A stretch of 64,000 nt of DNA from Fasciolopsis buskii (taxonomy: Eukaryota; Platyhelminthes; Trematoda; Plagiorchiida; Fasciolidae), in the NCBI GenBank assembly GCA_008360955.1, contig LUCM01000291.1, positions 55,825-119,824 on the forward strand, in the 5' to 3' direction. Made by a program: the position numbers and the translations under genes. Below are positions 12,862 to 25,547 of the stretch, piece by piece (positions within the stretch are counted from its first letter, which is position 1; the number at the start of each line of letters is the position of its first letter). Below the pieces are notes generated by a model. It did no database searches. It saw nothing but the letters and a program-made list of their open reading frames with translations, and was not told the origin of the DNA.

Positions 12862-13132
12862 GCGTGGGAGAACGAAGGCGACTCAGACGGCCGCTTGCAC
12901 ACAATTTTTTGAGTTCTTCTCTTTCTTCCTTCTTTTGTCTCTACTCTTTTATCTTTCTGTTTCACGTTCGTCGATTCTTTGCATGTGTCAATTCTACTCC
13001 TGTTTTGCTGTTATCCCTCAGCCAACGATGCTTGATACATTCCTCGCGGGCTTCAGAGTTTTTCTATTTCGTGTTTTCGGTGTACCTTTGTTCATAATCT
13101 CTCCGGTGACCTAACATTCTCGACGAGCTTCC
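12862..13132. other. Pyrimidine-rich spacer
   Basis: Strongly C/T-rich on the plus strand at 12905-12970. The two overlapping ORFs of about 90 codons encode Phe/Leu/Ser runs that follow from the pyrimidine bias. No gene is called. Confidence 0.5.
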
Positions 13133-14600
13133 GTGGTGTCGAGCAGTGGGATCAAATCAACCGGGTTATACATAGGCAGATGTCACTGGACCACGTACTT
13201 ATTATCAAACCATACGTTATTTTTATTACCATTTTTCCTACAGCTCAATACTACTCGACAGATGCCGCAAGCCGAATTGCCTTTACAACATCTGTCTAAT
13301 TCGCGTATCTATTTTGAACAGAAGCTCCCAAACGAGTACAAAACCGGGACGAGCACCAGTGTAGGTGTGTGCTGGGATCAAATCGATGAGGTCATCCATC
13401 TGGTAGCAGGTTTCACTTGTGATGCCAGGTCCAACGTCCATTGACTGTCACAAGGATCGCTGGTGCTAACAGAAGAAAAATGCCCGCTTCCTAATTGCAT
13501 GAAGGCGATTAAAATGCGACGACATCTATGGCGTCAATTGTCGATAAGCCTCAAGAATGACCGTGAAAACCGGTGGGTTAGGGTGACTGAAGAAATGGGA
13601 GTAACAGCTGCTTCAAGTAACAGTCAAAGACTGTATGAGGTAATACGCTACACCCTTGGGTGGTGAACTCTGATTAGTGAAATCGTATGAGAAAGTGGAA
13701 GTAGAATAAAATATCCAACTTCTGATGAGGAGGAAAGTGTCTAATCCCAAAGGACTTCCATCAAGCTCTTTCATAATTTGGTTGGGAATCCAAGCTAAAA
13801 GCAGTCACCTCCTTGATTCGTGTTATTTGGACTGAGGAACCTATTCCGTTATCGTGGGATGAGTTGCTTATTACACCCAACTTCAAGAAGGGCACTCGGA
13901 TCTGCTGTGGCAATCATCGTGGGATTAGTTTAATTCCGATAGGTACTAAGGTGTTAGCTTCGATAATGGTGAATTGTTTGACTACGGTTTGCGAGAGTAA
14001 TATCCGCGAACAGCAGGTCGGATTTCGTGCTGGTTGAGTTTGCATTGACCAGATATTCACTCTTCGACATTTACTGGAAACGCACCACACACACCTCAAT
14101 ACGACCGTAGTCTTTCTCGACCTAAAAGGTGCATTGAACTCAGTGGATCGGGCAGCCTTATTCAGTGCTGTCGACCAAAAGAGTATGACAGGGAAGTTCG
14201 TGAACCTGTTGTTGGCATTGTGCTTTCGTACCTATGGTTGCGTGAGGGCATACAGTGAACTATGAACTTCATTCGAAAGGCCTATCGGTGTTCGACAATG
14301 GTGCCGCATCTCTCCGTCTCTGTTCAACTTCGTCATGGTTGAGGTGATGCAATATGCTTTAGGATGCCTTCAGAATTCGGGAATCGAACTGGGATAAAGA
14401 AGAAGCTGTATGACCTAGATTGCGCAGATAACGTTGTGTGTCTGTTCGAATCCGCGGACCATGCATATTGCCTACTAGATAGACACCAGGGTTCAGTTGT
14501 TTGGTTTAATATGTGCTTTGTACTTTCAAAGTGTAATGTGCTGTTACAGGGCTGGACAGCAGTAGTTTTGATCTTGCTGCTGAATAGAGAGGAATTAACG
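13133..14600 (+). mobile_element. RTE-like retrotransposon, truncated degenerate copy (copy 4)
   Basis: Aligns with copy 2 from the late endonuclease (EQWDQI near 13142, matching 5970 and its surroundings) through the linker (SISLKNDRENRWVRVTEEM at 13540, matching 6150) and the RT core. The core includes ESNIREQQVGFRAG, FLDLKGALNSVDR and a mutated catalytic box (CADNVV near 14425). The match ends near 14570 with the VLLQGW equivalent, just before an AT microsatellite. Stops and frameshifts throughout. A 310-bp stretch (13919-14228) is almost identical to copy 2 although the rest is only about 70-75% similar by eye. Confidence 0.87.
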
Positions 14601-14605
14601 ACTAT

Positions 14606-14632
14606 ATATGTATATATATGTATACATTTTAT
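14606..14632. repeat. (TA)/(TATG) microsatellite
   Basis: Short run of ACTATATATGTATATATATG type at the broken end of retrotransposon copy 4. Confidence 0.8.
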
Positions 14633-15959
14633 AGAATGTGGTCCTCACAGTAACCCTCTATTTCTATGACCTTTAAACGTGATTCCATTGAATAGACTTC
14701 TTGTCGTTTTCTGGTTAATTCTAGGATCATGCTATAGTGCATGCCTTTCAGTCGCTTTTCTCGATTCTTGACTGAAAGTGTGATCGTTAAACTTTCTGCT
14801 GGACAAATACTGAGATCGGGAACGTTCTGTCGTTCGGAGACATTGGAGAATTTTACAGCGTTACATGCGATTCTCACGAACCATACTCAGGCACTGAACA
14901 CATTGTAATTTGTCCAGAATTCCTGTAAAAGCTTTTCATTGCAATATCTGCTTGTTTTTTTATTATATTACTAATGTTACTTACCATACATTGAAATTGG
15001 GTTATTTCAGGAGGCGATAGATGAAGAGAAGAGTCAAAATCGGTGCATGCTCCTTGGGTTGCCTCCATGCGAATCATCTGATTGCCATCAATATAAATAT
15101 AACGTCCTCATTCGTGTGCTGGTGTCGGATGCTCTCGAACAGATATTGGAATTCGCATTTTTGCTCACGAATTTTAGTTTTCGAAGTGCACTACCAAGGA
15201 CATATTACTACTGATGACTGTTCTGTATTAGCAGTAACCGTTGGTGCGACGTTGATTTATTTTTGTTAGTTTTGAGTCAGCCTGATGCGTCTACCGGGAT
15301 CCGGTTCATTTGTGTTAGGACCATAGGCGGAATTAATCAAAGGGCGAACTGCAAGTTTTTTTCTATACAACTTGAAAAACCCAACAAAAAGCAGTTACTG
15401 TGACTGACTTCAGTAGGCAAACCACAAATCTGAAATTCGCCGGGAAGAACCAGGAAAGGTGACTTTTTTCGTTCTTGCCTTAGCTAAAGCGTGATTCCAT
15501 AAGGTATGTCGATCGGGTAGTGAAACACTTGGCATTCGGTGCAGTTTGCAGTCTTCATTTACCAGTATCGGACGGTGCTCTGTTCACAGGTTTAGCCGCT
15601 TCGATCACCGGTAAACCGACAAGATAGTTAAATTCATCTCAGAGTGAAATTATCCATTAGGGTGGATGCAATTTGCTTCTTTGCTTGGTTGCTTTAAACG
15701 AGAACTACTCCGTGTCGCCCATTTTTCCGAATTAATCACTGATCTAGATTTGGTTGGCTGAATGTGGAATGCACTTAAAAACCGTATGATTCCGTGCGTG
15801 ACTTTATATCTTCTACAGTTTACATTGCGATGGTATTCGGTAAACGGTAGTACGCCACAACTACAAAAGTCATGCCGAAATTCAAGCTATAAAAACGTTA
15901 ATTGAACATTCCCCGGTTCAAAAAGCATAAATAACTAAACACATGGACTTGTATTCATT
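14633..15959. other. No gene recognised
   Basis: AT-rich sequence with short ORFs only. I see no exon-like segment or shared repeat. Confidence 0.45.
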
Positions 15960-17592
15960 TCATTCAGCGATAAGTGGCTAACCTGTCGGTTAATCGGTTG
16001 CAAGATTTAGAATTAGCTAGCTTGGAAATGGTTTAGAAATTCAGTTGATATCCTATTTTAGACATCGTGTGTATATCTCAATCGTGACGCATTACGAACA
16101 AAGTGAGATGTATTCACAACAACTTACCGCATATGCATCTGTAAATCCAGCATCAATAAACTATGGTAATCGATGGCTCCGCCACTATCATTCAATAATT
16201 TTGAATTATTTTGACGTAACTTCCAGCACCTAGAGCAGGAAATTGCTTTTACATCCTACTCGAAAAGAGTTTGAAATTTCCACATCAATTGCACTACTTA
16301 GGTATGTCATTAAGCTATCACTTCAGAACAAGAAATAATTTGGATGGGATCAAGACTCAGATGGTGGTATCATTTTGTATGAAGCATGCCCTTCATCCAA
16401 CTGTACTTTCACTCGGTTTACGTCAAGTTGGAGGAATGTTACCCTGCTGAGCATAACATTTACTGAATTCTGTTAGACTGAAACTCAGAGCTTATTTCAG
16501 AGACACTGTCGTTTCTTTATATTGGCTGCTTCCTTAGAACCACGGGAATACCTCCGTCACGAGGACCGCAAACTTACCCCTATCCGCAATACATTCTCTT
16601 TGGATCGATGTGCAAGGCATATCGCAATTTATTCGTATAACAGTGAACAACATGGACAGGAATAATGAAGCGGGATAATTTTTATAAGTAATTTCCTTCC
16701 AGAAACATTTATTCTGTAAATGTCTTACAGGTCACCGCATGACATGCTTCCGTCGACAGACTATCGAATTAAACTATTAAGTAGTTTAGCATATTCTGTT
16801 GCGCGGGATATTTATATTGCCCGTTTAATTTCACGACTACTCCATGCTTTTTATCCGCCGACACTTGCCGCCCCTAATTATTACTCAACTCTATCCGGAC
16901 AGTGGAGCTGGAAATATCAGCAACAGTCTGTGTCAGGATGAGAGATTAACATGAATATAAGTAAATCTGTTGCTATTTTCGACTATAACTGAGCCCCCCT
17001 ATGATAAACACGTTTGGACATTGTTCATCAGTTTATTTTGACACAAATGGTGACCTTGTTTAGTTTCAAACGCTGAAAAGCATAAATACAAAACGCTGTA
17101 TTGGACAAGGTATCTAAACCAATTCATTTCTCTCCTCACTGTGGCATCAAATGCTTCACGTTCCCTCTTTCACAGCTTCACTACCGCGATAACGATGAAA
17201 GTGAGTAACCTAGCCCATTTAAATGACCTTGACGCGAGTTCAATTTTGATGTGAATCACGATCCACTTAAATCGAAGGCATTTCTGTTCTTGATCATCCA
17301 TGATCATTCTACCCCAGTTGACACAAGATGCTCCAATTAACAAACAATTATCTTTGCTTTGATCGAGAGTAGAATAATTGAGAAAATAGGTGTTTCTGCT
17401 ACACTGGCAAGCTTGCTATCGTTTATGAATGCAAACCAGGATAAATCCTAAAACTCATCCAAAAGCGTTGATGAAGTTTTTATGCCCCAGTGGGGTGTCA
17501 TTTTTCATGTTCAGACCAGTTTAGCTTGACGATCACGGTGACTCATGTTTAATCGGCACTATTAAAATCTACAAACAAAAATAGTAAGAGGA
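15960..17592. repeat. Dispersed repeat, copy A (old left part, young right part)
   Basis: The right part (16879-17590) is a 712-bp match to 49902-50613 with no gaps and about ten substitutions visible by eye, roughly 98.5% identity. The left part (about 15960-16878) still aligns with 48960-49901 but only at about 60-65% (for example TTCAATAATTTTGAATTATT against TTCAATAACTTTTCGGTTAT). No coding capacity or terminal repeats are evident, so its class is unknown. Confidence 0.85.
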
Positions 17593-19095
17593 AACCCACA
17601 GGAACTAGAACCTAACGAATGTGAACGAAGAAAGTTCTTGATTGGATCACAACTGTCGGGACCTGCAGATTGCGGCTTTGATGGGGCACTGAATCACTTG
17701 GTCACTTCAGAATTAGTCTCTGATCGAGAAAGATTTAGCAAAATTAATCCTCGGTTTGTGTTTTGGCTTATAGGTTTTCAGATTCGTTTTAGTGCCAAGG
17801 TTGCTGTCAGGATGTCTCTCGGGTCAAACCAGTGGTCGTGATAGAGACGAAGGACTTTTTGCAATCCATTGCAATCCATGTTCTGTGGAGATTTGGCAAA
17901 GCAGAACTTACAGTTCCCCATAAAAATATCATGCAATCTGCTTTCTCATATGAATTTTAATCATTAATGACGTTATTCTCAGTTTTGGATTAGACACGAA
18001 ACTGGTTTGATGGCACCTGGTCGATGTTAGATGCTCCTGAAATCTGCTAATCAAACACCACGGAGAAAGCTCTGATCATGCTTCGCAAAGTGACCCTGGA
18101 AAGGAGACCTTTGCCTTACTTGGATTTAAACTGGCGATAATAACAAAAGAAACTGGATGAGTGAAATACCATAGATCAACGTGTGTTTATCACGACACCT
18201 GTCGTAAGCATTCTGCCAAGTTCGTTTCATAAAAATGGCCATATCGAATGAGGGTTAGACAAGGAGCATGCAGTACCGCGGATGACGATCTTCTTTGCAA
18301 GCATTCGTCACGGCTAACTTAAGATGGTTGGGAAAGGCAACACACACCTGGTCAAATGGAGGTTGGGGACATGGATTTAAGATAAGTTATCATGACTTTG
18401 CCTAATGATCTAAGCTCATGAAGACAACTCAATATATCGGACCGATGCCTTCGACTTCCTTCCAGTGGAAGGTTAACTGCTGAAGGTCTTGTTCCACTCA
18501 AAGTCCTTCTACCGTCAAGCAATTTTCAATTTATATTCTTTTTTGTGCATCGATTTCTCATCTTTCTGCTTGTCTTGATTTTAAGAAAAGATCACGCTAT
18601 GAGAGCGGCGGGACAAACTAAGTCCGTGCGTAACGAGGGGAAGTTTCTTTTGATTGCAAGAATTGGACTGGGTGGACCCGTTGTATGAACATCATAGGTT
18701 TTAAAGAATTTGTTGTTGGTGAGGAGGTTCGGTCATGTAAGAAAATAACGCTACAGAATTAGAAATACGTTATCCTATAGAAAGAAAACCATGAGACTAT
18801 AAACCTTCGCAACAATAAGAACAGAAATGAACCAAAATCTTCTATACACATTTTGCGGACCTGTATACATAAGTCAATACTATTAATAATGGTACAATCG
18901 TGTCGTAGCAAGAAGATAAGTCAGTTGTACAAGTCATGTACTACACAATTTGTCGTTAAGTGTTGGTTGATCGGGTATACTTGTTAGTTGATTATTAGTC
19001 GGATGAGAAAGCACCAATTTGAAATTGTTGGTGGCAAGAAAGTCAGATATGCGTCAGTGAAGATAACAAACAAATGTGACGCAACTTCCAATATT
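17593..19095. other. Intergenic, downstream of the minus-strand receptor gene
   Basis: No exon or repeat recognised. A 67-codon ORF at 17638 has no supporting features. Confidence 0.45.
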
Positions 19096-19101
19096 TTTAT
19101 T
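19096..19101 (-). terminator. Poly(A) signal AATAAA of the receptor gene
   Basis: AATAAA on the minus strand, about 135 bp after the TAA stop at 19239-19237, a normal distance for cleavage and polyadenylation. Confidence 0.6.
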
Positions 19102-19236
19102 AGCTAGGTGAACTGAAATGCACGAGGCCACAAAAATGATCCGGTATTTTTACAATGTGTGCGGTGCTACATTCGTTCCAGGGAATATTCCCGTCCCAAG
19201 ATTGTTTCTCATCACGAGACGAATATCCTAGTCCAT

Positions 19237-20346
19237 TTAACGCACCGGAAAATAGCATGAATCTTTGTCCAGCCCAATCAGATTGTTTGAATTAGCAAAC
19301 ACACGCAGTGGAGCAATCGGAGGTGGGGGTTGTTCGATTCCATCACCGGTGTCAACGACAGTCCGGCTTATTTTTCGAACAACCACATCGGCCGGTTTTT
19401 GGCTAGATTGTGTATTGCTCAAGTCGTCTTCTGCATCCAAACCGATGTAGTCTGCCACCTCACTTGAATTCAGCAACTTTGCGGGAGAGCGAAAGTTGGA
19501 TGGGGGTTCCAGAAGTGGTATGGTCAAACTTTCACTGGACCCCTGCTCAAAGTTTGCCGTAACACGTGTATCATTGGCTGATCCCGGTTCCATGGAAGAC
19601 ATAATGTTGTAGTGACCTGGTTGACTTGTTGTTCGGTGTAGAGTAGTCTGACTGCACAATTCGGATTCCAAGACATGATGGTAAACTGGAACTTGATCGT
19701 AAGTTCCTCTTGAGTTTGTATGTCCGTTCATATAGTCCGATGCCAAGGGAAGATCAGCTACAGTTTTGGGGAGATATCCTGGGGAAGTTGTCATATTTCT
19801 ATCGGTCGAAGTGGAAGACCGAAAACTAGGCCTGGGACTGGTGTCATTTCGACTGGGGCGGCTAATCGCGGATGTTAACGATCGAGCACTGGTTGCATCG
19901 TAGGATGTTGAGCCTATTCCGCGCTGCGAGGGTATTCGACTAATATAGTCCGATGTGTTCATCGGTACCACTGATCCAGAAATGGGTAGGTGTTCCATCA
20001 GTTGCCTGTTAGTTAAAGGATTGCAGATGGCATGGCAGCTGGGCCTTGAACGAGGACACGTAAGGTGAAAAATTTCACTGGGTTCACTTGTACCGCTCCC
20101 ACCATCGCATCCGCGACCGGATGAACTCTCCGCGATGGGAGATTCTTTGTGTACGTTGCTATAGGCGACCGCCTGATTTGGTGAACTAAGGCTTGCTCCC
20201 AGTGGATAGGGCGATCCATACGTATTCATTTGTGCACTGTTCACCCCAACACCGGAGCTGCTGCTGTTTGATTGACTTAAGGAGTGTTGGTCGGTGTAAG
20301 TCACCAGACCGTTGGCAAATTCATTCCCGTGGTGGCCCCCAACACA
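19237..20346 (-). CDS. Receptor gene, last exon: cytoplasmic tail
   Basis: A 1110-nt exon (369 codons plus TAA). The acceptor is TTACCTATATGCAG before 20346, phase 0, fitting exactly to the CAG codon that ends the previous exon. The sequence is Ser/Thr-rich and low in hydrophobics, as expected of a disordered intracellular tail. Several tyrosines sit in signalling-like contexts: SDYISRIPS, SPGYLPKT, SDYMNGHT (a Y-x-N site, the consensus for GRB2-type SH2 binding), YDQVPVY and ADYIGLDAEDD. A PPPP run lies near the C-terminus. I recognise no catalytic domain and cannot name a family. An adaptor-binding receptor tail is the inference. The upstream in-frame ATG at 20373 belongs to the intron. Confidence 0.85.
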   Translation of the reverse strand, partial: CVGGHHGNEFANGLVTYTDQHSLSQSNSSSSGVGVNSAQMNTYGSPYPLGASLSSPNQAVAYSNVHKESPIAESSSGRGCDGGSGTSEPSEIFHLTCPRSRPSCHAICNPLTNRQLMEHLPISGSVVPMNTSDYISRIPSQRGIGSTSYDATSARSLTSAISRPSRNDTSPRPSFRSSTSTDRNMTTSPGYLPKTVADLPLASDYMNGHTNSRGTYDQVPVYHHVLESELCSQTTLHRTTSQPGHYNIMSSMEPGSANDTRVTANFEQGSSESLTIPLLEPPSNFRSPAKLLNSSEVADYIGLDAEDDLSNTQSSQKPADVVVRKISRTVVDTGDGIEQPPPPIAPLRVFANSNNLIGLDKDSCYFPVR

Positions 20347-21835
20347 CTGCATATAGGTAAAGGTAAAACACAAATGAAAGGAATTTATTACACTTTCGAT
20401 TGGACTACTTGTTAGTGCGTTGTTTTAGAATCATGAAAAGTAGGCCCAGTATACCTCTTTGGTAATGTATGAAAGAGTTTGATTTACTAGTATTCGAACG
20501 ATAGTAATTTGTATATTTTTGTAAAAAGCTGTTAGTGTTATCCGCCAGTTGTCTAGTTTCCGAGGTAAAACAGAGTCTTGACACCAAGGACTGTGGATCC
20601 AAGGGGTGGGGGATTTTTTGTTGTTTGTTGCAGCAGGAAATTTTCTGGACCGGAAACAATTTTCGCTACGCAACCACGACCGAATGATTTTGGATTTGCA
20701 GATTTCCGTAGAGCAAATCCGTGTTTTGAACGAATTCTTTCTCGAAGACTTGTGCACTGCACAAGACTGTTTAGTGAGCACCTAATTGTATTGAATAGCT
20801 CGTTTTGATGTTGTCGTCTAATTCCATTCACTGGTACACAGGAATAGTGAAAGGCCGTTCATCTTCAATCCTTTGGGTTGTTACCAAAGTTTGAAGGAAG
20901 GACTGCTGGATATTGTCAGAGTAGCTAAAAGCTATGAGTTTTTGTTTGGTAGAATTAACGGACTTTATATTGATTCAAATGTGAAACGCCTTCGATCTAG
21001 CTACGATTCAAACCGGCTGTTGAACTCCACCGGATCTTAAATATCGTGAAACACGTTGAAGGGTTCGGACTTTTATCGGGAAATCCTCCCGTAGCAGTCG
21101 AATCATGAGGAAATCGACTACGTTAGATGTTTTAATTTCATGTTATTTTGGGGAGTAAGTAAAGATTGCCAGGTGTGACTTCTTAACGCCCTTTGGTTTG
21201 GCCTCAAAATATCCAAGGTTTAGTAGACCACGGATGGCATCCATGGATGGGTTCGAACCTCACAAATGTAAGGGACTATACGCCTTCGGATAAAGCAAAA
21301 AAAACTACGCGGACACGACTGGGGTGATTTTGCGTCAAATAATTTGCCCTAAGTGGCAATCTTAAACACTCGCGCACTTTTAGATATGGCATGCCCAATT
21401 TTCTTTTAGGCAACTTCTGACACATCTTTACTGCAAGAAAGCTTAGACACTCCTTACTCCAGCGGATTTTACCTAGGACACATAATTTCAAACTGCTCTT
21501 TCGAGCTTTTTCGGATGGGAATATCGGCAAATATTTCCGGTAGCCCTAAATTGGTAGGCGCAAACCATGCTGTCTATATTGATTTTGGGCTGGCAAAACC
21601 TGAGAGTAGACGCAACAAGTTGACAATAACAGTTCAATGCAATTGATTTGTACAAACATTTTTTGCAACGTTCTTGAGAAGATGGAAACTGACCAGCTCC
21701 TGTGAGCGTTTTACAACAACATACTTTGTTGTCGATATCTTTTGGCATCAAAATCTGAGAAGTTTGATAGTCATGTGAAACATTTTAGGCCCTATTTCAC
21801 CGTGATAGTTTTAAGTTTAAACAGACATTACTCAC
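20347..21835 (-). other. Intron of the receptor gene
   Basis: Bounded by the donor CAG/GTGAGT (GT at 21835) and the acceptor at 20347. The overlapping short ORFs near 20405-20831 and 21276-21751 have no splice support and are treated as noise. Confidence 0.7.
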
Positions 21836-22572
21836 CTGCACGTTGCTTACGGAGACTGGGAACCCCTCAGCGATCCCAGTTAATCCTGAAAGGCCACAGT
21901 TGATGAGGGGGAACCGAGAATCGGGACTGTGTCCGGCACAAGGTCCATTCGAATTGCAACAAGGATGGAAACTGTTCTGCAGCTCAACTATTGGAACAGC
22001 GACACTGGTGCTATCGCCGCCACCGTCGGCACCGCCAGTATTGCCAATACTGTTGTTCAGTGCATGCACCAGTCCAGTAGTTTGACCTGTGCTGCTCATA
22101 GAACTGGGTATTCCACAACGACATGAGTCCGCAAGGCATGGATCGCAACTGACAGTCAGTTTAGTGGATGAATTAATAGCTTGCGAAAGACATGCGGAGC
22201 AATGTTGTTGTTGTTGATTTTTCTTCTCCAACCACGAACTGGTGTCAGATGTTTGTCTGCCTGAAGACCAAAACGATGTCCGATGATCGCACGTATGTTT
22301 ACTCGACAGGCTGGGATCAAGTAGTTGTCTGTGCTGTTGTTGTTGTCGTTGCTGTCTTTGTTGTTGTTGTTGGTGGTGCTTACGGTTTGCCGGGACTCGG
22401 GTTTTTCGGCAGGCGACAATAGCGAATACCATAGCTATCAATAAAATGACAAGACCAACGGCCAAAGCGATGAACAGCGGTTGAAGGGAACTGTTCGGTG
22501 CCGGGTTCAGCACATTTTTGGGCTCCAAGTTAGCTTTTGTCGGTACTAAATCAACTTTTGGAATAGCCTGAG
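21836..22572 (-). CDS. Receptor gene, transmembrane exon with glutamine-rich region
   Basis: A 737-nt exon, phase 1 in and phase 0 out. The acceptor is a long pyrimidine tract ending TTCACTTGTCCAG and the donor is GTGCAG/GTGAGT. In order it encodes a short extracellular segment with an NSS glycosylation site, one hydrophobic helix (FIALAVGLVILLIAMVFAIV), a basic stop-transfer stretch RKTRVPANRK, a Gln-rich run with interspersed Arg, a Cys-rich patch (CSACL, CDPCLADSCRCG), and Gly/Ser-rich sequence. Basic residues after the helix put the long tail in the cytoplasm (type I). An alternative reading starts at ATG 22639 with a leucine-rich 'signal peptide', but that stretch coincides with the pyrimidine tract, and the acceptor inside it matches the phase of the exon upstream. 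Confidence 0.8.
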
Positions 22573-25547
22573 CTGGACAAGTGAACAGGACGAAAAGTGA
22601 ATAAAGTACGAGCAGCAGACAGAGAGGTCGCAAAATCATTTGAATACTCCTTGGCTTTCAACAAGAAAACCATCTTCTTTGTAAATCAAGCAGATTTTCT
22701 TGACACCGAAACGAGTAAGCACAAAAAGGAAAATCTGTAATCACACCCCTGAGTTACTAGTGATCGATACTTTCTGATTGCTCATTCCAATTTAATAATT
22801 CGGTGCACTAGTGGCTACGAAAATAGGGCTGTACAAATTCCACAGCCACCGATATGTGTCTGATCGTAGTGAATCAATTTGGATAACCTGCACTAAAGTG
22901 AGTGCACACTTACATTGTCTCCAATAATTAATGAAGGAAATTATTCTTTCACTGCAGCGGACGACTTCGGACCAAATTTATATCACTCGGAGGTGACAAT
23001 TTCGCATATTTTCAAATGCAACTGTCTTCCTACATTTCTTCCTTTAATGTATTTCGGAAGTTGCGAACATTAAATCGCTCCTTCCTTGTGGTCCTACTGC
23101 ATATTTCATCGGTCTTTCTTCGAAACTGCGCAACCTTCCAGGTATTACCATGCTACTGCTGAAGATGAATTTTAAGCAGCATGTCCCCATTCTGTTCACA
23201 TGCCAATCTAACTAGTGGCAGTACTAGTAAGCATGCTTGCCCTTCGTTTAGTAACCTATAGCTATCGTCTAACGACGGTGACCTAGGGTATATCCACTGA
23301 ACAACGGACAAAGCTGCAGTAGTGGAAGGAGCATCTCTACAATTCGGACGTCGCTAAGATTATGCCCTATTGTTGGTAGTGTAAATTGATTGGGGATAGC
23401 TGTTTTTACATTTGAATTTATCTCAAATTCCATTTAGGGCTGAATATTTTCATCCTAGTAGTCAAGGCATTGTTTCAATTTTCCCACACTTTCTCGCTTG
23501 CTGTCGTCGGACTGCAGAGCTCCGAACATTCCATGACAGATCTCCATCACCGCTTGTTTTGTACGTTCACGGACGATCCAGCAATCATCGATCGGAGGCA
23601 AAGTCTGCGAACGGTCAAATGCTAATTTTTATTTCCCAATGCACTATTCATAACTGAAAAATCCCAGTGGCGTATTTCCTCTTTTCTGGGTTTTTTATAC
23701 ATGACTGAGCGCTCTGACTCTGTTTTCCCTAACTGCGTGTTGATGTAGCCAGTGTTGTAGTTGCTCGCGTCAGACACGATGCGGTCAGCAGGAGATAGAA
23801 GTCCATCGAATGAGAAATCCGCGTGGTGTCATAAAAATGGGTCCACTCCAGTTTTTGTAAACCAACCAGCTTTTCGGACCCTATTTTGCGAGTAAGAAAA
23901 TTGTTTGTCGTACTGTTTTACTTAAGCTTTCTTTTTCCATTTGCCTCCAAAGCATTGTTTTGTCAATGCATTTTTTTCACGTGACATTCATTCGCACGAA
24001 GTTAGACAATTCACAAGTAGTTTGTTCACTCATCCGCTTCCCGGTGCAAATAAACTGGTGCTCATGATTTTAGGGTATTTTACCTTGTTGGACACATCAT
24101 CAAGCAGATGTGCCACTTTTTCAGTCTTGTAAAAGAACGACTCTAAGTAACCTTGGTAAGTTTAGTATTTCGATAACTTTACTATCAAGGAAACGGTTTT
24201 ATTAACATTCAATCGCCAAATAATAGTAATTTAAAGAAAAGTCGCATTGAAGTCACTTTTTGACTCTATTCTTAATTCCTAACGGGACTTTCGGTAGACA
24301 CGTCTACTCCACGGTAAACTTAGACAAGTTCAGGAGACAAATCGGTTTCACCGGCTTCTGAATATTTTCTTCTATTTCTGTTCTATTAGATGAGCTCCTC
24401 CTGACGATTGTCTTACGGTCAGACTTTTAAACTTTCACGACCAGTAGGATTTGTTGATGGTAGAAACTTTCCGAACGTCTCTTTTCCGATAACAATAAAT
24501 TTATGACTTTCACAATCAATTCGGCAGTCTTCCGCTTTACACATTGTTCATTATTCCTTCCTACATAATCGCCCTTATCGGCTATTATTGTGTTAATAAC
24601 ATTCTTTTTTCAATCGTCGAAAAATAATTAAGGATTCCATCTTTAATAGGGCAGCGATGAATACTCTAAAAATCAAGGATTGACAATGCGCGATACGATA
24701 GCACTAAGATCCCGAACTTCTTCGTGAGTTTAAACTGGTGCCCGCCAAGCGATTGACCATCTTGCTGGACGTCCTGATGGAAATTCCGAGCATATCAGTC
24801 ATCCAGAATTCAGTCTGTCGGAAACATTCTTGTTACTTTTCACCCCTTTTGTTCATCCATTTTTACCCGTTGATTATTTGTGCGATGTCGTTGACAGACC
24901 TCGGTGATTGGGTCACGGTCACTGAGAATCAGTTGAACGGAAAAGTGAAAGCTGGTGAAGGGAAGACTCGAACTTGCGATATTTAAGTTGGACAACTTCG
25001 ATGCTGACTGTACGACCATCGCTGGTCAATTAATTCGCTTCGAGATTTTTCCAAATGTCCGGTTCAAATAGTTAATGCATTTGATAATTTTTTAGCGTAG
25101 CTCTGTGAACAAGACTATTTCTTGTCAGTACCAAAGTTGTTAGACGCGTTCTCAGCGCGTGTTTGACTCCCCCGGGATTGTCGAGGTAAGTGCGCAATAA
25201 ACTGCCGTCACATCATTTTTGCTGTCATTGGATTAGTTGGATTAGTAACCTCCCCTTCCCGCATGCGGAAAATTGGATGAAATTATCAGACTGTGCTAAT
25301 GAACCCATGAGCATGCTGCATTTCCGAGGGAGGAAGTAAGAAAGCTAGGGTTTTTCTGACGAATGAGGGACTGCCTGCAGGCTGAGACTTTGGAAAGATT
25401 AAAGCTGTTGAGAGACATCTTCCACACACAAAATCAGTCAGTTGATTGGGAATAGGAAACACCTGGTTCATTTGGATGTGATTAGCTCAATTACGGTTTA
25501 GACGACAGTCTCAGAGAAGGCAGCGCTATTCTGAGGTCAGAACTCAC
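22573..25547 (-). other. Intron of the receptor gene
   Basis: From the donor AATG/GTGAGT at 25547 down to the acceptor before 22572. It contains a possible minus-strand tRNA-like head (24930-25040, B-box-like AGTTCGAGTCTTCC). No other feature recognised. Confidence 0.6.
24930..25040 (-). repeat. Possible tRNA-derived SINE head
   Basis: On the minus strand, GCGATGGTCGTACAGTCAGC resembles an A box and AGTTCGAGTCTTCC a B box, about 40 bp apart. There is no second copy in the window, so this is weak. Confidence 0.35.

Noticed and set aside
12834..13114. Two overlapping ORFs of 87-90 codons with apparent membrane segments
   Set aside because: The hydrophobic runs are a translation of pyrimidine-rich DNA in two frames.
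21843..22422. Plus-strand ORFs of 65-80 codons
   Set aside because: Antisense shadows of the Gln-rich transmembrane exon.
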